Positions 52,414-63,128 of a stretch of DNA of 64,000 nt are shown here, piece by piece (the first letter of the stretch is position 1; the number at the start of each line of letters is the position of its first letter). Source of the DNA: Macrothele yani (Eukaryota; Arthropoda; Arachnida; Araneae; Macrothelidae). The position numbers and the translations under genes were made by a program. The stretch spans positions 12,821,515-12,885,514 of the forward strand of contig CM077007.1 of the NCBI GenBank assembly GCA_039090855.1. The letters are read 5' to 3'. Under the pieces are notes generated by a model, which ran no database searches, had not been told where the DNA came from, and saw only the letters and a program-made list of their open reading frames with translations.

Positions 52414-53893
52414 CACTGGTCCCAAAGGTTCAGGAATATTGAGATTTCATATGGTGATATGGGGAATTTAGCGGCTACCGGAAATCGGTTATCAGTGCGT
52501 AGCTCTGTCATATGTAAATTATTTCCATGACAACCCAGCAAGTGGCGTGCGAGCGCCAATAAGAGTGCCCGGCGAGAAGTAGAAAACGGTTCTTTTCAGG
52601 GCTTGGTCTAGAACTTTGCTGAATGTATTGCCTTCAGTGTGGGATTAACTTGAAATTATGTCCAGACGACGTTTAATCGTTGACAACCGAAATAGGGCTA
52701 TTGTTACAGGCAGGTGTACGGCAAATCGACGGGGCTACTGCTTTAGGAGTTTCGCAAAGTGCAGTAAGTCGGCTACACACAACATTTCTACGCAATGGAA
52801 ATGTTGCCTATCGACCAAGGAGTGGTCCGCGAGGGGAACCACCAGGAGGAAAGATCGCTACCTGAGAACTAAGTGCTCGGAGAAGACCTAGTATCAAACT
52901 CTAGGAATAACTTCGAGCTGCTTCTGGTATCGCAGTATGTACGCAAACTGAACGAAACCCTATTCGCGAGTACATACTAAGAGCAAGGTGGCCGTTGAGA
53001 AGTATAGCATTGACATCAGCTCACCGTCGTCAAATATGTACCTGGGTCCAACTGCGCATGTCATGAAATACAGAGTGGTACCATGTACTTTTCACGGACG
53101 AAACTTGTTTCGATCTTTATCCTGATTCTCGACGAAGATGTTTGTGGAAGTGATCCTGCACACGAATGCAACCACAGATGTACAATGAGTCCGTCCTTAC
53201 CAGAGGCACTCAGTTCTGGTCTGGGCAGGGGAGTGTGTTTTAGTGACCGCACTTCATTGTATGTTTGTCAAGGCAGCATGATGAATGTCTCAGTGAACCG
53301 AAACGAGATCATTGTGACACTGTTTCACTCTGCTATTGGTCATGCCTTCATTTTTCTCGATGACAATGCAACCAGTCACCCTGCCTGGAGCTTAAAGATC
53401 GTGAGACTGAATTGTCCGACGTCTTCCGACCTTAATTCTGCGAAAAACATTTGAAACGCTGCACAGCGACGTCTTGAGGACCACGTTCCATACCCCAGTA
53501 CAATGGTAGACCTCCATAACGTGTTGCCTGTAGTATGGGACGCGCTGCCCCATTCGCACATCAATGATATCATTTCAAGTATGCCTCGTAGGTATCAAGA
53601 CGTTCTTCGACACAGAGGTAATGTTACCGGGTACAGAGGTAATGTTACCAAAGGTATGGACATTATTCGAGACGCATTACCAGAGGTATGGACATTCTCC
53701 GAATTAACCATTTTGTCTATATTGCAGTGCTGCTTCATTGTGTGCAGAAATTGCACAATAAATTATTTTCGTAAAGACACTCTTTATCGTTTGTGTTACG
53801 TAGCCTCATTGATGTTATTTCAATGCGTGGTACTGGAGTAAGATAAATACATCCTTCATTTCATGAAATATTCCTTACTTTTTGTGACCAGTG
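52414..53893 (+). mobile_element. Tc1-like transposon (1.48 kb)
   Basis: The left edge CACTGGTCCCAAAGGTTCAG aligns with the complement of the right edge (CACTGGTCACAAAAAGTAAG) and continues to GAATATT. TA flanks both sides (52412-52413, 53894-53895). Confidence 0.88.
52658..53640 (+). pseudogene. Tc1-like transposase, degraded
   Basis: ATG 52658 (MSRRRLIVDNRNRAIV), then a shift to the frame with the HTH part LLLQAGVRQIDGATALGVSQ and AVSRLHTTFLRNG. The first catalytic region reads VLFTDETCFDLYPDSRRRCL near 53085-53150, and the second FLDDNATSH near 53355-53390. The third region (CPTSSDLNSAKNI) has Lys where the Glu should be and is too close to the second Asp, so several residues have been lost. 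The C-terminus HINDIISSMPRRYQDVLRHR is followed by a small tandem duplication of GAGGTAATGTTACC. Confidence 0.85.
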
Positions 53894-54218
53894 TATTATT
53901 ATCATTTGAATTAGGATTGAGAGAGAAAATTATTGACAACTGAGGACAGTTTTTGCATAACACTGCAGATCAACCAGCGTAAAGGTTTAAATGCGATTGT
54001 TCGTGATTGCATTACTATTTGCATTTTACTTGAATAGCTATCGATATTTAAATTATTTTGAGGCTGTCGTCATTGTTGGATTGCAGCAGGAGTTTTATTT
54101 TGTATCTTGGCATTTTATTGCCGTTTTTAAATACTTTTCCTTGCAATTCGATGCTCACACTAAATATTAATACGCAAGAATAAAACAAAATATATATTTG
54201 TTACATTACTTAAATATA
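53894..54218. other. no recognisable gene
   Basis: AT-rich spacer between two Tc1 elements. Confidence 0.4.
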
Positions 54219-55433
54219 CGGTCGAGTCACAGTATTGTGACCACCAGCTAATATCCAGAGTAACCGCCGTGTGCAGGGCGGACAGAAGCTAGACGGGTTG
54301 GGAGTGATTCACTGAGGTGCTGGAAGGTGATCACAGGTAGGTGGAGCCATGCTGACTGCAGTGCATCTGACAGCTGCTGGTGGGTGCGTGGTTGAGTATC
54401 CATAGAAAGAACCAACCACACGACCGAGGTGGTCCCACAGAGGCTCAATTGGGTTAAAGTCTGGGGAATTAGGGGCCAAGAAAGTACTTTGAAGACTTCA
54501 TTGTGCTCTTCCAACCACTCTCGGACATTTCTAGCTGTGTGGCACGTCGCATTGTCGTGCTGGAAGATCCCCTTCTCCCCAGGAAAGACAATCAGTATGT
54601 ATGGGTGTATGTGATCTGCAAGGATGGATTCATAACGAATTCGGTTCATAGTGCCTTCCACAGGTATGAGTGGACCCACAGAATGCCACGAAAACATTCT
54701 CAAGACCATGATGCTGCCCCCAGCAGCTTGCGTTCTTCCAGCATTGGTTGAAGAGTGTTTGTTCTCCGATGTTTCTCGCCTTATACGCCAACGTCCATCC
54801 GTTCGATGAAGGAAAAAAGTGATTCATCGGAGAAGGCAATCCTTTGCCTATCAGCGAAGGTCCAATTGCGATAATGGCGTGCAAATGGAAGCCTTTTCTG
54901 CCGATGCACCTTCGTTAGCATAGGTGTGGTGACAATCCGTCTGCATCGAAACCCCATACGCAGCAGGGGTCGCTGAACTGTCGTTTTAGACACACTTCCG
55001 GTAGCACCTGGTTCATTTGCCCAGTGAATTGCTACACTGTAGCGTGTGGATCGGCCTTCACGCACCTTTGAAGCCGACGTTTACTTCTCACATCAATGGC
55101 ACGTGGTGCCCCGTAGTTTCCACGTCGCTTATTCGCAATGGTGCCATTTATCCAATCACTATAAACTTTAAACACAGCATCACGCGAACAGTTCACAAAG
55201 TGTGCTGTTTCAGAAATAATGCCACGTTTATCCCAAAAATCATCCTTTTTCGCAAATCTGATAAATCGCCCCCCTCTTTTATCGTTGACAGCAACGAGTG
55301 ATATGTTTTCAGAATGCCTACAGAACACGTTATGTACCTTCCAAGCCAGCTTACGACACGTGCCTTCTTTCGTTGGCTATGAGCTGTTGATGTCAAAAGT
55401 AGGAGGTGGTCATAATAATGTGACTCGACTGTG
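54219..55433 (-). mobile_element. Tc1-like transposon (1.2 kb)
   Basis: The left edge CGGTCGAGTCACAGTATTGT aligns with the complement of the right edge (CAGTCGAGTCACATTATTAT) and continues to GACCACC. TA lies at 54217-54218; the right flank is TATATA, so the right border is uncertain by about two bases. Confidence 0.88.
54248..55328 (-). pseudogene. Tc1-like transposase (DD36E-type spacing)
   Basis: The minus-strand N-terminal part contains GGRFIRFAKKDDFWDKRGII, SETAHFVNCSRDAVFKVYSD and GNYGAPRAIDVRSKRRLQRC (55032-55328). The next frame has TTVQRPLLRMGFRCRRIVTT and RIAFSDESLFSFIERMDVGV (first catalytic Asp). Then come VLRMFSWHSVGPLIPVEGTM, FQHDNATCHTARNVREWLEE (second Asp) and VLSWPLIP, after which one base is missing. 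In the corrected frame the next residues are SPDFNPIEPLWDHLGR, giving 36 residues between Asp and Glu. The C-terminus LPTRLASVRPAHGGYSGY ends at 54248. Stops and shifts abolish function. Confidence 0.88.
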
Positions 55434-56165
55434 TATATACAGTCTGAAATTACAAATTAAGATATTGAAACTTCCTCCACTCAAACTGGAGGAATGGAAT
55501 TCTCTTACAATCTCAATAAGCACACATATGCAATAAGGGTATTGTTCAGTTGTCCGAAAGATCCCTTTACCGATTCTGTTGACTGAAAATCAATAGACCG
55601 AAATGTACATTTCGTCGGAAGATACCTTTTTCGCGACAATGATTTCACCGAAGGGTCACTTGATCGAAGCATTCGCTTCACCTAAGAGTCGTTTCACCTA
55701 AAAGTTTATTTCATCGAAACATCATCCCACGGAAGTGTGAGTTTATCGAAAACATGGGAGTTTATTATACGATCTGTTGAAGTGTACTAAGGGTTCGGAA
55801 ATTGACCTCAAAAACGTTAGAGAATCTTCCAAAAATTCTGGGAGCCCACTTCCCGGTGGGTTAGTCTTCTGATCTCAAACATTATTTATTAGACCTTAGG
55901 GCCTCGGAAGATTGAAATTTATCAAAAACGGTCCTGACCTAGTAAACTGAAAAAGCTGAGGAACATCATGCTTCTTAGTTCTTAGGCGCGTAAATGTAGA
56001 AAGCATTCTCATAAATACATCATAGAAATAATTGATCGGTTTCAGCTTTTAAGACTATATCAGGTAATAATACCTGAATAATTCTGAGAAAATACACACA
56101 TCGTCATAAAAGAGTTGCTCAGTAGGTATCTTAGAGTAAAATTGGAAACAGTTGAAAGACCATGG
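55434..56165. other. no gene; degenerate short repeats
   Basis: Around 55550-55760, words such as TTTCACCGAA, TTGATCGAAG, TTTCACCTAA and TTTCATCGAA recur every ~20 bases, a degenerate simple-repeat tract of a type seen in many invertebrate genomes. The rest is AT-rich. Confidence 0.5.
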
Positions 56166-56207
56166 CTGTCTCGGTGGCGCAGTGGTCTAAGCGATGGCTT
56201 CTGATCA
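56166..56207 (+). mobile_element. SINE-A, 5' part (split copy)
   Basis: TGTCTCGGTGGCGCAGTGGT to CTTCTGATCA. The copy resumes at 56432 after a foldback insertion. Confidence 0.85.
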
Positions 56208-56431
56208 CCAATTGATAACTAGGAACAGTACACCAATTAAGTAGTAAATAGTAACACTGTACTAGTGATCTGATTTATTGGCATAGGAGGTAGACACATT
56301 AGCGTTTCCAAGATTTCGCACATCAGCCAAAAGCCATCTGGTTGATGTGCGACAGCTTGGAAACGCTAATGTGTACTTCCTACGCCAATAAATCGGATCA
56401 CTAGCACAGTGTTACCATTTACGTCTGATAA
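56208..56431. mobile_element. foldback (MITE-like) insertion in SINE-A
   Basis: Arms of ~85 bp: 56252-56336 and 56350-56425 are inverted copies (GTAAATAGTAACACTGTACT against GTAAATGGTAACACTGTGCT on the complement; GACACATTAGCGTTTCCAAG against TACACATTAGCGTTTCCAAG). TCTGATCA at 56200-56207 and TCTGATAA at 56424-56431 look like an 8-bp duplication with one change. The left side has ~40 extra bases outside the arm. Confidence 0.8.
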
Positions 56432-56615
56432 TTCCTCCGAGATGTATCCGGGTTCGAATCCCGGTGAGGCATGGATGTTGAGTTTGTCTTACGGCACTGG
56501 CTCATCCCCTGCTCTGGAACCAGTGGCCCTAAATTACTGACAGGCGACTGCTAATAGCCCACTGAGTTGCTCACGGTGGTCGTTAAACCCCCAATCAGAA
56601 AGAGAAAAAAGAAAT
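56432..56615 (+). mobile_element. SINE-A, 3' part (split copy)
   Basis: It resumes with TTCCTCCGAGATG, box B GGTTCGAATCCC, the SINE-A body, and CGGTGGTCGTTAAACCCCCA plus an A-rich tail. Confidence 0.88.
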
Positions 56616-57359
56616 AACATTGATTAAAATCAGTGTTCAGTCTCACTAGGTAGAGGAAAGAAGTGAAGGAAGAGAGTACAAAACTTCGTAGAGATTTTTT
56701 TTTATGCTGAAAATATATACATGAATTACAGCTTAGCCAGATACATTCAAGAATTAAGTTTTGCTGCAAAGAAATACCAAAAAATTCATGCTTCAATTAA
56801 TTCTAGATTGGGGTTACTCGTTTGGAAGAGACTTTATTTAAAAATTTCCTTGAATGAGGTTTCATCCAAAGTTATAGTCCCACTGCGGAATGAATTGCAT
56901 GGTGCCTATTCCACAGTAAGAGAGACCAATAAAATACTTTTTCACCAGATAGCGTACAATGATTACCTTTCAACCGAATTAGCACGTGCATGGATTATCT
57001 TATAACACTTGGATTCCAAGTAAAATATATTTAAATTGTATCTCAAGGAACTGGATCGCACGAGATTGCGTTTACGTTATACGAACATGCACATTATTCA
57101 CTTTAATTTTGGATTTCATTTAAAATTCGTCAATAATAGCCTTTGTGATGTCTGTGTCTTGATGAAGCCGCTCGTGTGCTAGCGAAAGCTCGACTGTTAT
57201 TTCTGCCATCTTTTTTACACCTATTATTTTATAACGTAGCTTCAAGCCTCGTGCTTTATTAGTTGACTCTGGTGTAGCCGGAAATTTTCTGATGTTAATG
57301 CTATCGTTTTTCCAGGCCTAGATCTCTCTATGCGCATCACAGCTTTTACAGGGTGATCA
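56616..57359. other. no recognisable gene
   Basis: An ATG frame at 56721-57005 encodes 94 residues with no known domain. AT-rich elsewhere. Confidence 0.35.
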
Positions 57360-57545
57360 GAAAATGGCGCTAAAACTCAGGAGAGTGATTCCTTGGGCAT
57401 ACTTAAGCGAAAAATGTTCAGTGACTTTTTTCGATTATTGTTGGCTTCCAGAGATAGCAGTCTCTAAAACTTTGTGCCATTACTTCCTTTTTAGATGCTA
57501 GTTCAGGCTTCATAAAAAACCGAAGCATCATTCAGGGAAGCTCAT
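57360..57545 (-). repeat. repeat D copy (terminal part of an IS630/Tc1-related element?)
   Basis: The complement of this segment aligns with 61848-62030: CTTCGGTTTTxTxCGAAGCC, TGAACTAGCRTCTAAAA, TTGCTATCTC/CTGCTATCTC and TGAGCATTTTT-like landmarks. At the other locus the repeat leads into transposase coding sequence, so this is probably an end of the same element family. Confidence 0.65.
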
Positions 57546-57781
57546 GGCTGATTTGTTATGGCGACAAACGTATTACCGCGGAATATATATCCAGCCTGAT
57601 TTACATAGAGCAATACTCTCCGAAACAGTATCTTATTCAACAGTTGTTTGTTTTTCGTTCAAATGGAATTTGTAAGTTTCCAAACACGTTAGCGAACGTT
57701 TCAGCGTCAGTTTCTTGTAGGACTTCCGTCCACAGGTAGTAGAGTTTAGGTCCCAGCCACCTAGAGCGAGATCGCCTTTTG
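57546..57781. other. no gene seen
   Basis: Unannotated spacer. Confidence 0.4.
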
Positions 57782-58113
57782 GGCAGGACACAGAAACGGA
57801 AGGAATGAGAGCAAGTCTAGCGACTTTGATAGAACAGTTTGTAGTGAGATTAGAGTACAGTAGATGGCGCCACCGTACAAGTACGATATTGCACATAGAG
57901 GAGTGAGAGAATTTCAGGTGGGGTATAGGAAAGGATACCCATTTAACCAGTGGGTCCAGCCTGGGGGCCGTCACTTAACGTGCTCGTCCGATGCACGGCG
58001 GATATTCAGCGATTGTTAGTAAATCACACCATCTCTGAAAGATCAGCCCAGGCTTGAACCTGGGGACCCAGCATCGATAGTCTGAAACACTAACCACTAA
58101 GCCATCCGCTGCG
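57782..58113 (-). mobile_element. SINE-B copy
   Basis: It aligns with 38378-38677: GGACACAGAAACGGAAGGAA, GTACAGTAGATGGCGCCACC, GGGGGCCGTCACTTAACGTG and ATGCACGGCGGATATTCAGC. The head on the complement reads GGATGGCTTAGTGGTTAG (box A-like) and CCAGGTTCAAGCCTGG (box B-like). Confidence 0.8.
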
Positions 58114-58299
58114 TTAGCGAACGTTTTTCGAGAGTACAAATTAATGTACTCTCTTATTCAAACAAAATACTGGTTTGTTAACTGACAAAATAGACAAATA
58201 AAGGAAAGAGGGAACTGCGCAGCACTAAAGCTTATCGTACTGGCAACGTAAGGACAACGTGAATGAGAAACAGGCGCTGTTGCTGACTATGTCATGATT

Positions 58300-58505
58300 A
58301 ATTTTTGGGTGGTGGGGGTTATGACCACCGTTATCAGATCTAAGGGTTATAAGCAGTCGCTCGTCCCTAATTTTGGGCAACTGGTTTTAGAGAGGGAGAG
58401 AACCAGTGCCATGAGGGAAACACTCCATCCATGCCTCATCAAGGACTGGAAGCGGAACAAACTGTCAGAAACCAGCAATTAGATCACTGCGCCACTGGTG
58501 CGAGG
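58300..58505 (-). mobile_element. SINE-A copy, old, reverse orientation
   Basis: TTATGACCACCGTTATCAGA, GGTTATAAGCAGTCGCTCGT, CCCTAATTTTGGGCAACTGG and CCATGCCTCATCAAGGAC, then a degraded box B and CACTGCGCCACTGGTGC. It matches the reversed SINE-A with many changes. Confidence 0.8.
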
Positions 58506-58649
58506 CGTCGTGATTAAATTGAATGTGGGTACAGTTCTGTTTTTCCTTGTTGCTTCCTTCTCGAGAAAACTTGACTCCTAGCAACTTCGAAATTAACTTA
58601 ATGAATGGCATACACCTTAGAGAGTACTGTGATATATACACTAATCTCA

Positions 58650-58960
58650 GTTAGTGTAGAGATAATGCATTTGCAGCCGGTCGCTCATGCACCGTTAGGT
58701 AGCCTGCAAAACGGCATCCCGACAGTAATGTCACTCGGCGGCTGTTCCAGCGAATGAGGGAAACGGGCAACGCAGCACCTCTGCTTCAATCAGTGACAGA
58801 GGACACGTGCGTTCACCACGAACGTTTACAGGACAAGACGCAGTACAGATGATGGTTCATGCTGATCCCACGAACAGCCCCCGAGAAGTTGCACGATGAG
58901 CAGGAGTCACTCACATCCAACCGTGCACGATGCTCTTTATCCCGTACCGGCGCTTAATGG
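58650..58960 (+). pseudogene. IS630/Tc1-related transposase, N-terminal fragment
   Basis: The plus-strand reading near 58715-58785 gives KRHPDSNVTRRLFQRMRETG. After a shift the frame continues RSPRTFTGQDAVQMMVHADP then TNSPREVAR, a stop and AGVTHIQPCTMLF. This resembles the HTH region of transposases that share catalytic motifs with the elements at 30438 and 61130. It stops at the TA where the next Tc1 begins. Confidence 0.6.
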
Positions 58961-59000
58961 TACAATTCCAACAACCTGCGAATTACTCTTTCTTCTAATA

Positions 59001-60556
59001 CACTGGTGTGCAAAAATTAAGGACTAAGAGGAGAAATTAGCATAACAGCGGAACGAGCAGGCAGAACGGACCGAAAGACCACTCAGGAGATAGACTAGGG
59101 CCCGGTACGGTAGAGCATGCGCATATATGCAGCATGACATAGGGGGAGGTAGTGTCGGAAGGGTATAAAGCACACGGGCGGTGTACGCTCAGCAATTCGG
59201 TGGAAGCTATTGCACGGTGTACATCGGTTTGAACGACGTTGAATTGCTGCCACCGTGTGATATGGCCAACAGGGAATCTAGTAAAAGACACCTGGATGAC
59301 TTTACCCGAGGTCGCGTCATTGGGAAGTTGGAAGAAGGTCGAAGTGTGGCTAGTGTGGCCGAGGAGTTCGGGATCGCTCATAGCATCGTTTCACGAGCTT
59401 GGAGAGCATTTCAAACGACAGGAACAGCTGTCCGAGAGTTTAGCAGTGGTCGTCCACGTGCAACCACGGCGGCGGACGACCGGTATATTGCCCTACAGGT
59501 GAGAAAAGACAGACGGCCGACAGCGGGATAAATTGCAATGCACATGCAACAGACAACTGGATGTCCGTTATCGCGTTTTACCATAGCCATAAGGCTGCAC
59601 AAAGGTGGTCTAATTGCACGACGACCAGTACGGTGTGTGCCATTAACGCCTGCTCATTGGAGACGGCGGTTTCTGTGGTGCCAGAAACACAACAACTGGA
59701 CACATCAGAAATGGGGTCGAGTTCTCTTTACGGATGAGAGCCGATTTAGTCTGACGAGCGATTCTGGACATATACACATCTGGAGAAATCGGGGAACACG
59801 CAATTACACCTCCAACATCATTGAAAGGGACCGGTTTGGAGGTGGCGGAGTTCTCGTTTGGCGCGGTATCATACTTGGTAGCCGTACTGTTCTCCACATC
59901 TTCCAAGGAGGTTCAGTCACTGGTGTTCGCTATGGTACCGAGGTTCTCTTGCCTCACGTGCGTCTGTTTAGAGGTGCTGTGGGTCCTGTGTTTCTCTTGA
60001 TGGACGACAACGCTACACCTCATCGTACAATGACTGTTGCAGAGCTGTTGGAGAGTGAAGATATTCAACGCATGGATTGGCCCCCAAGGTCCTTGGACCT
60101 AAATCCAATCGAACACGTGTGAGACCTTCTCGGGAGACGCTTGGCAGCACGTCACCAGCCGCCGCTAGCAACGATTCTGCAGCTGCGATTGGCGCTACAA
60201 GATGAATGGGCCGCGATGCCTCAACAGCTCCTTGACAACCTCATCCTCAGCATGTACAGACGTTGTAAATCCTGCAACGCAGTCAGGGGTGATCATATCC
60301 CTTTCTAAAGACTTGATTTTCCTGGCAGCCGCCTGTCACATGGACGTTTCTGTCTTCTGTCCAGTTGTGCTCGAAGCTACCTTTTCAATAAAGTGCCTTT
60401 GTATCCTTTGGATTCCTTGTTAGGACGATTTGGCTCACTTGTCCCATATTCTTATATCTTGGGGATCTTATGGTATGATTTGAGTCGATGTGGAGCACTT
60501 CTGCACAACGTTACATTCGAAAAACCATCTCGTCCTTTAATGTTTGCACGCCAGTG
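59001..60556 (+). mobile_element. Tc1-like transposon (1.56 kb)
   Basis: The left edge CACTGGTGTGCAAAAATTA aligns with the complement of the right edge (CACTGGCGTGCAAACATTA) and continues to AGGAC. TA flanks both sides (58999-59000, 60557-60558). Confidence 0.92.
59262..60308 (+). pseudogene. Tc1-like transposase (DD34E), two nonsense codons
   Basis: One continuous frame of 348 codons from MANRESSKRHLDDFTRGRVI to a stop after GDHIPF, broken only by TAA at 59529-59531 and TGA at 60120-60122 (Trp expected after NPIEHV). Order: HTH SVASVAEEFGIAHSIVSRAW, a GRP-type basic segment SSGRPRATTAADDRY, FTDESRFSL (first Asp), GGGGVLVWRGIILGSRTVLH, LMDDNATPHRTMTVAELLES (second Asp) and SLDLNPIEHV (Glu; 34 residues apart). 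The upstream ATG at 59181 lies in the same frame but before the family-like start. This is the best-preserved transposase in the window and the most recently disabled. Confidence 0.92.
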
Positions 60557-61119
60557 TATAATATCGTACATTGCTACTGCAGTGCTCTCAGAAGTATCTC
60601 ATGTTCTTGGAAAGTAATCCACGGAGTGATAAAACTAATAGTAGAGGTAGGTAGAAGGTGTGGTTGTAGAGGTAGGTAGTATAATGTGATCTATGTGTTT
60701 GTGATATCGCCCAACAATATTTAAGTCAATGTCCTTCTCGTGATATTACACTGTATGATCTGATGAAGGTCTTCGAAAGATCTAATGAAGCGTATTGTGT
60801 TTTTATTAGTAAAGTATTTTAACATGTGGTATGTTGTGCACTGCATTTGTTTTTATCGTGTTTAGTCCACATTTTATTCTACTATTGGATTTTAACACGA
60901 ATTAGTATCGTCAACGTCAGTAATAAAACTTTTTCATGCGTGAAAAGGTATTTTTACTGTCACAATGCCTACGTTCGGTTACCGATTAATCCGCAGCCGA
61001 TAAGATAACAAGGTCATCAGTATTGATGGGGCATCAACGTAAGTGCTGCCATGGTTCGTAACATCGTGGTCTGTCTGTATATGATGCCTGATCAGCTCAA
61101 CATATCCCGATATAAAGTT
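60557..61119. other. no recognisable gene
   Basis: Contains GTAGAGGTAGGTAG twice (60643-60680). No coding feature is supported. Confidence 0.4.
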
Positions 61120-61129
61120 TTCCTGTGAT

Positions 61130-61310
61130 CAGCATTACCAGAACTCCCGGAAAAAGTTCTATTAAATGTTCGTCGAAATCTGTGGCTTCAGCACGATGGA
61201 CCGCTTTCTCATTTCAGATCAGAAACCCCACAGCCTGCGAATAACGTTTCCTCTGAGATAGATTGGATGTGGTCTCCACGTTCCCAAAGACCTTTATGCC
61301 ATATAATTTT
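61130..61310 (+). pseudogene. IS630/Tc1-related transposase, catalytic-domain fragment
   Basis: The plus-strand reading gives LPELPEKVLLNVRRNLWLQH then DGPLSHFRSETPQ and, further on, DWMWSPRSQRPLCHIIF. The pattern (LWxQxDGAPxHF, then WPPRSPDLxPLDF) matches the second and third catalytic regions of transposases with an N-terminal domain like that at 58650. The third region is degenerate. It may be the C-terminal end of the element whose N-terminus is at 58650. Confidence 0.55.
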
Positions 61311-61844
61311 TGACGCAGAACTAAGTCTTTCTCCGTGCTGGGGGGGGGGGTTACATCAGAAGAACGGAAGCAACGAAAACGTGTCACACTTTGAATGCTT
61401 ATATCTTCGAAACTAATAACCGCAGATTATTAAATAATACACCATAATACATCATTAAATAGTTAAATAGTTTATAGAGTTACGTTTATAATAAAACAAG
61501 TTTCAACCCTCCACCCTTAACACTGCGATACAGTAGCGTAATAGTCTTACATAGAAAGAAATACGGGAATTACGCCATGTAACCATCCTTATCACATTTA
61601 TGCCAAAAATCGGATTGTCATCTTCAAAATTTGTCTTACATAGGATTGTTCTAATACATAAATGGTTTCACAGACTTTTGTATGCTTTTTGAAGTGCCAC
61701 TGCGAGCTAACACATTCATTTGGCGAACAGTTCTCTTCGCCTCAACATTTGCGTAAGTAACAAAGCTTCTGAATCAGTGTGGTTGAGTGCCGTAGTATAA
61801 AGGGCTTGCTGCGATCAGAATTCACCCAAGGGCTTCTATGCACG
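61311..61844. other. no gene; part of SINE-C
   Basis: A G run lies at 61340-61350. At 61550-61650, GAAAGAAATACGGGAATTAC and TTTATGCCAAAAATCGGATT match the outer part of SINE-C at 42620-42920. Confidence 0.5.
61550..61650. repeat. SINE-C fragment (outer part only)
   Basis: The flanking segments of the 42605-42945 palindrome are brought together here without the tRNA-like centre, so this copy has lost its head or never had it. Confidence 0.6.
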
Positions 61845-61847
61845 ACG

Positions 61848-62180
61848 CTTCGGTTTTGTTCGAAGCCTGAACTAGCGTCTAAAACGGAAACATCACAAAA
61901 TTTTGGGGATTGCTATCTCCGAAAATAAGCTCTTAATCAGAAAATGTCAATGAGCATTTTTGCCTAAATGGGCTCAAGGATACACCTCTTGGGGTTTTCA
62001 TTAGCAGTTTTCTGCCCATCTGGTACGGGGTGATATCCCAGATGCTGTAAAACAGTAACAGTTGAAGACACGGACCACAACTGCGAACCGTTAGGTAGAT
62101 GTGCTCATAAAGTTTGTGTCTCGCTACTGAGGGAAGCGACGTAGGCAATAGCGCACGTGTCACGTGACTAGTCAGTCAAA
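61848..62180 (+). repeat. repeat D copy: 5' end of an IS630/Tc1-related element
   Basis: It shares ~185 bp with the complement of 57360-57545. It leads directly into a transposase start at 62181, so it is likely the terminal and 5' untranslated region of that element. Confidence 0.6.
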
Positions 62181-62447
62181 ATGGCAGCGTCTGCAGTGGA
62201 GAAGGCGTTTTGTGTTCTTGAATTGAGCAAAACTGAATCAGTAACTGTTGTGCAACGGAATTTTCGATCACGATTCGGAAAAGAACCTCCAATCAGAAAA
62301 TCTATCTAAGATTGTCATAAAAATTTTGAAACTACGGGCTGTTTGTACAAACTTAAAAGTCCTGGACGACCGCGTGTATCGGAAGAAGACGTCGATAGTG
62401 TTTGCACCGCCATTCAGCGAACAAGGTTTTTAGAGACAGAACATCTC
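62181..62447 (+). pseudogene. IS630/Tc1-related transposase, N-terminal fragment
   Basis: ATG 62181: MAASAVEKAFCVLELSKTES, VTVVQRNFRSRFGKEPPIRK and SI, then TAA, then DCHKNFETTGCLYKLKSPGR and PRVSEEDVDSVCTAIQRTRF. This is the N-terminal HTH region of a transposase type abundant in insects, with a Q-R-x-F-R-x-x-F-G-x-x-P motif and a conserved K-S-P-G-R linker. One nonsense codon interrupts it. Similarity ends near 62447, so the catalytic domain is missing. Confidence 0.75.
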
Positions 62448-63128
62448 TGACTGTCTCTGAAAAACTTGAAACATTTACCTACAATTCTGTTACAGGTAAC
62501 ATAAAATACCTTACATTGTTCTTGCTTTATAGTGCGTTAAACTGTATACTTCATTATGAATCACCCTGTATATCAAAAATCCTTTCTATGGCTAACGGGA
62601 CAAAAGAAATGCACAATTCAATTTCTTCGAAATTCTACCTTTGCAATAAATCTCATACATTCCTCCTTGAACTCTGAAAGTCAGAATTTTGAGATTTTTG
62701 AGGGGACACTGTGAAGATGTTATTTCCCGTACAACACATTTTTTTATCTGGTAATTCACAAGAGTAAATTTTTACACAACTTGTATAAAAAAGAAATCAA
62801 TCTTAAAATAAATTTGCTACTTTATATACGTCATACAAATCTTAACTTCCGCATCCCTGCATTTCCGGTTTAAAAGTTTTTTCACCAAGACCTTAAATCA
62901 CCTTCTTCCTTCAAGGGTATTCAAAACCTTGAAATAAGAAAATTAACAGATAATAGGTCGCTGTTTTCCGATTTAACCTGTTATCGAGATATTATTATTC
63001 TCATTCGTTCCGGAGTTTTACGAAATCTATAAGTTCCTGACACCTGCGAGGTGTAGCGCTTTTTTACGCTTTCCAACCGTAGGTTGAAGAAGCGTATATG
63101 CTCCAGCTTTTTCCGTCCGTCTGTCGGC
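62448..63128. other. no recognisable gene
   Basis: AT-rich. A small hairpin (ACGCTTTCCAACC near 63077 against GGTTGAAGAAGCGT near 63092) lies just before the satellite and may mark its boundary. Confidence 0.45.
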
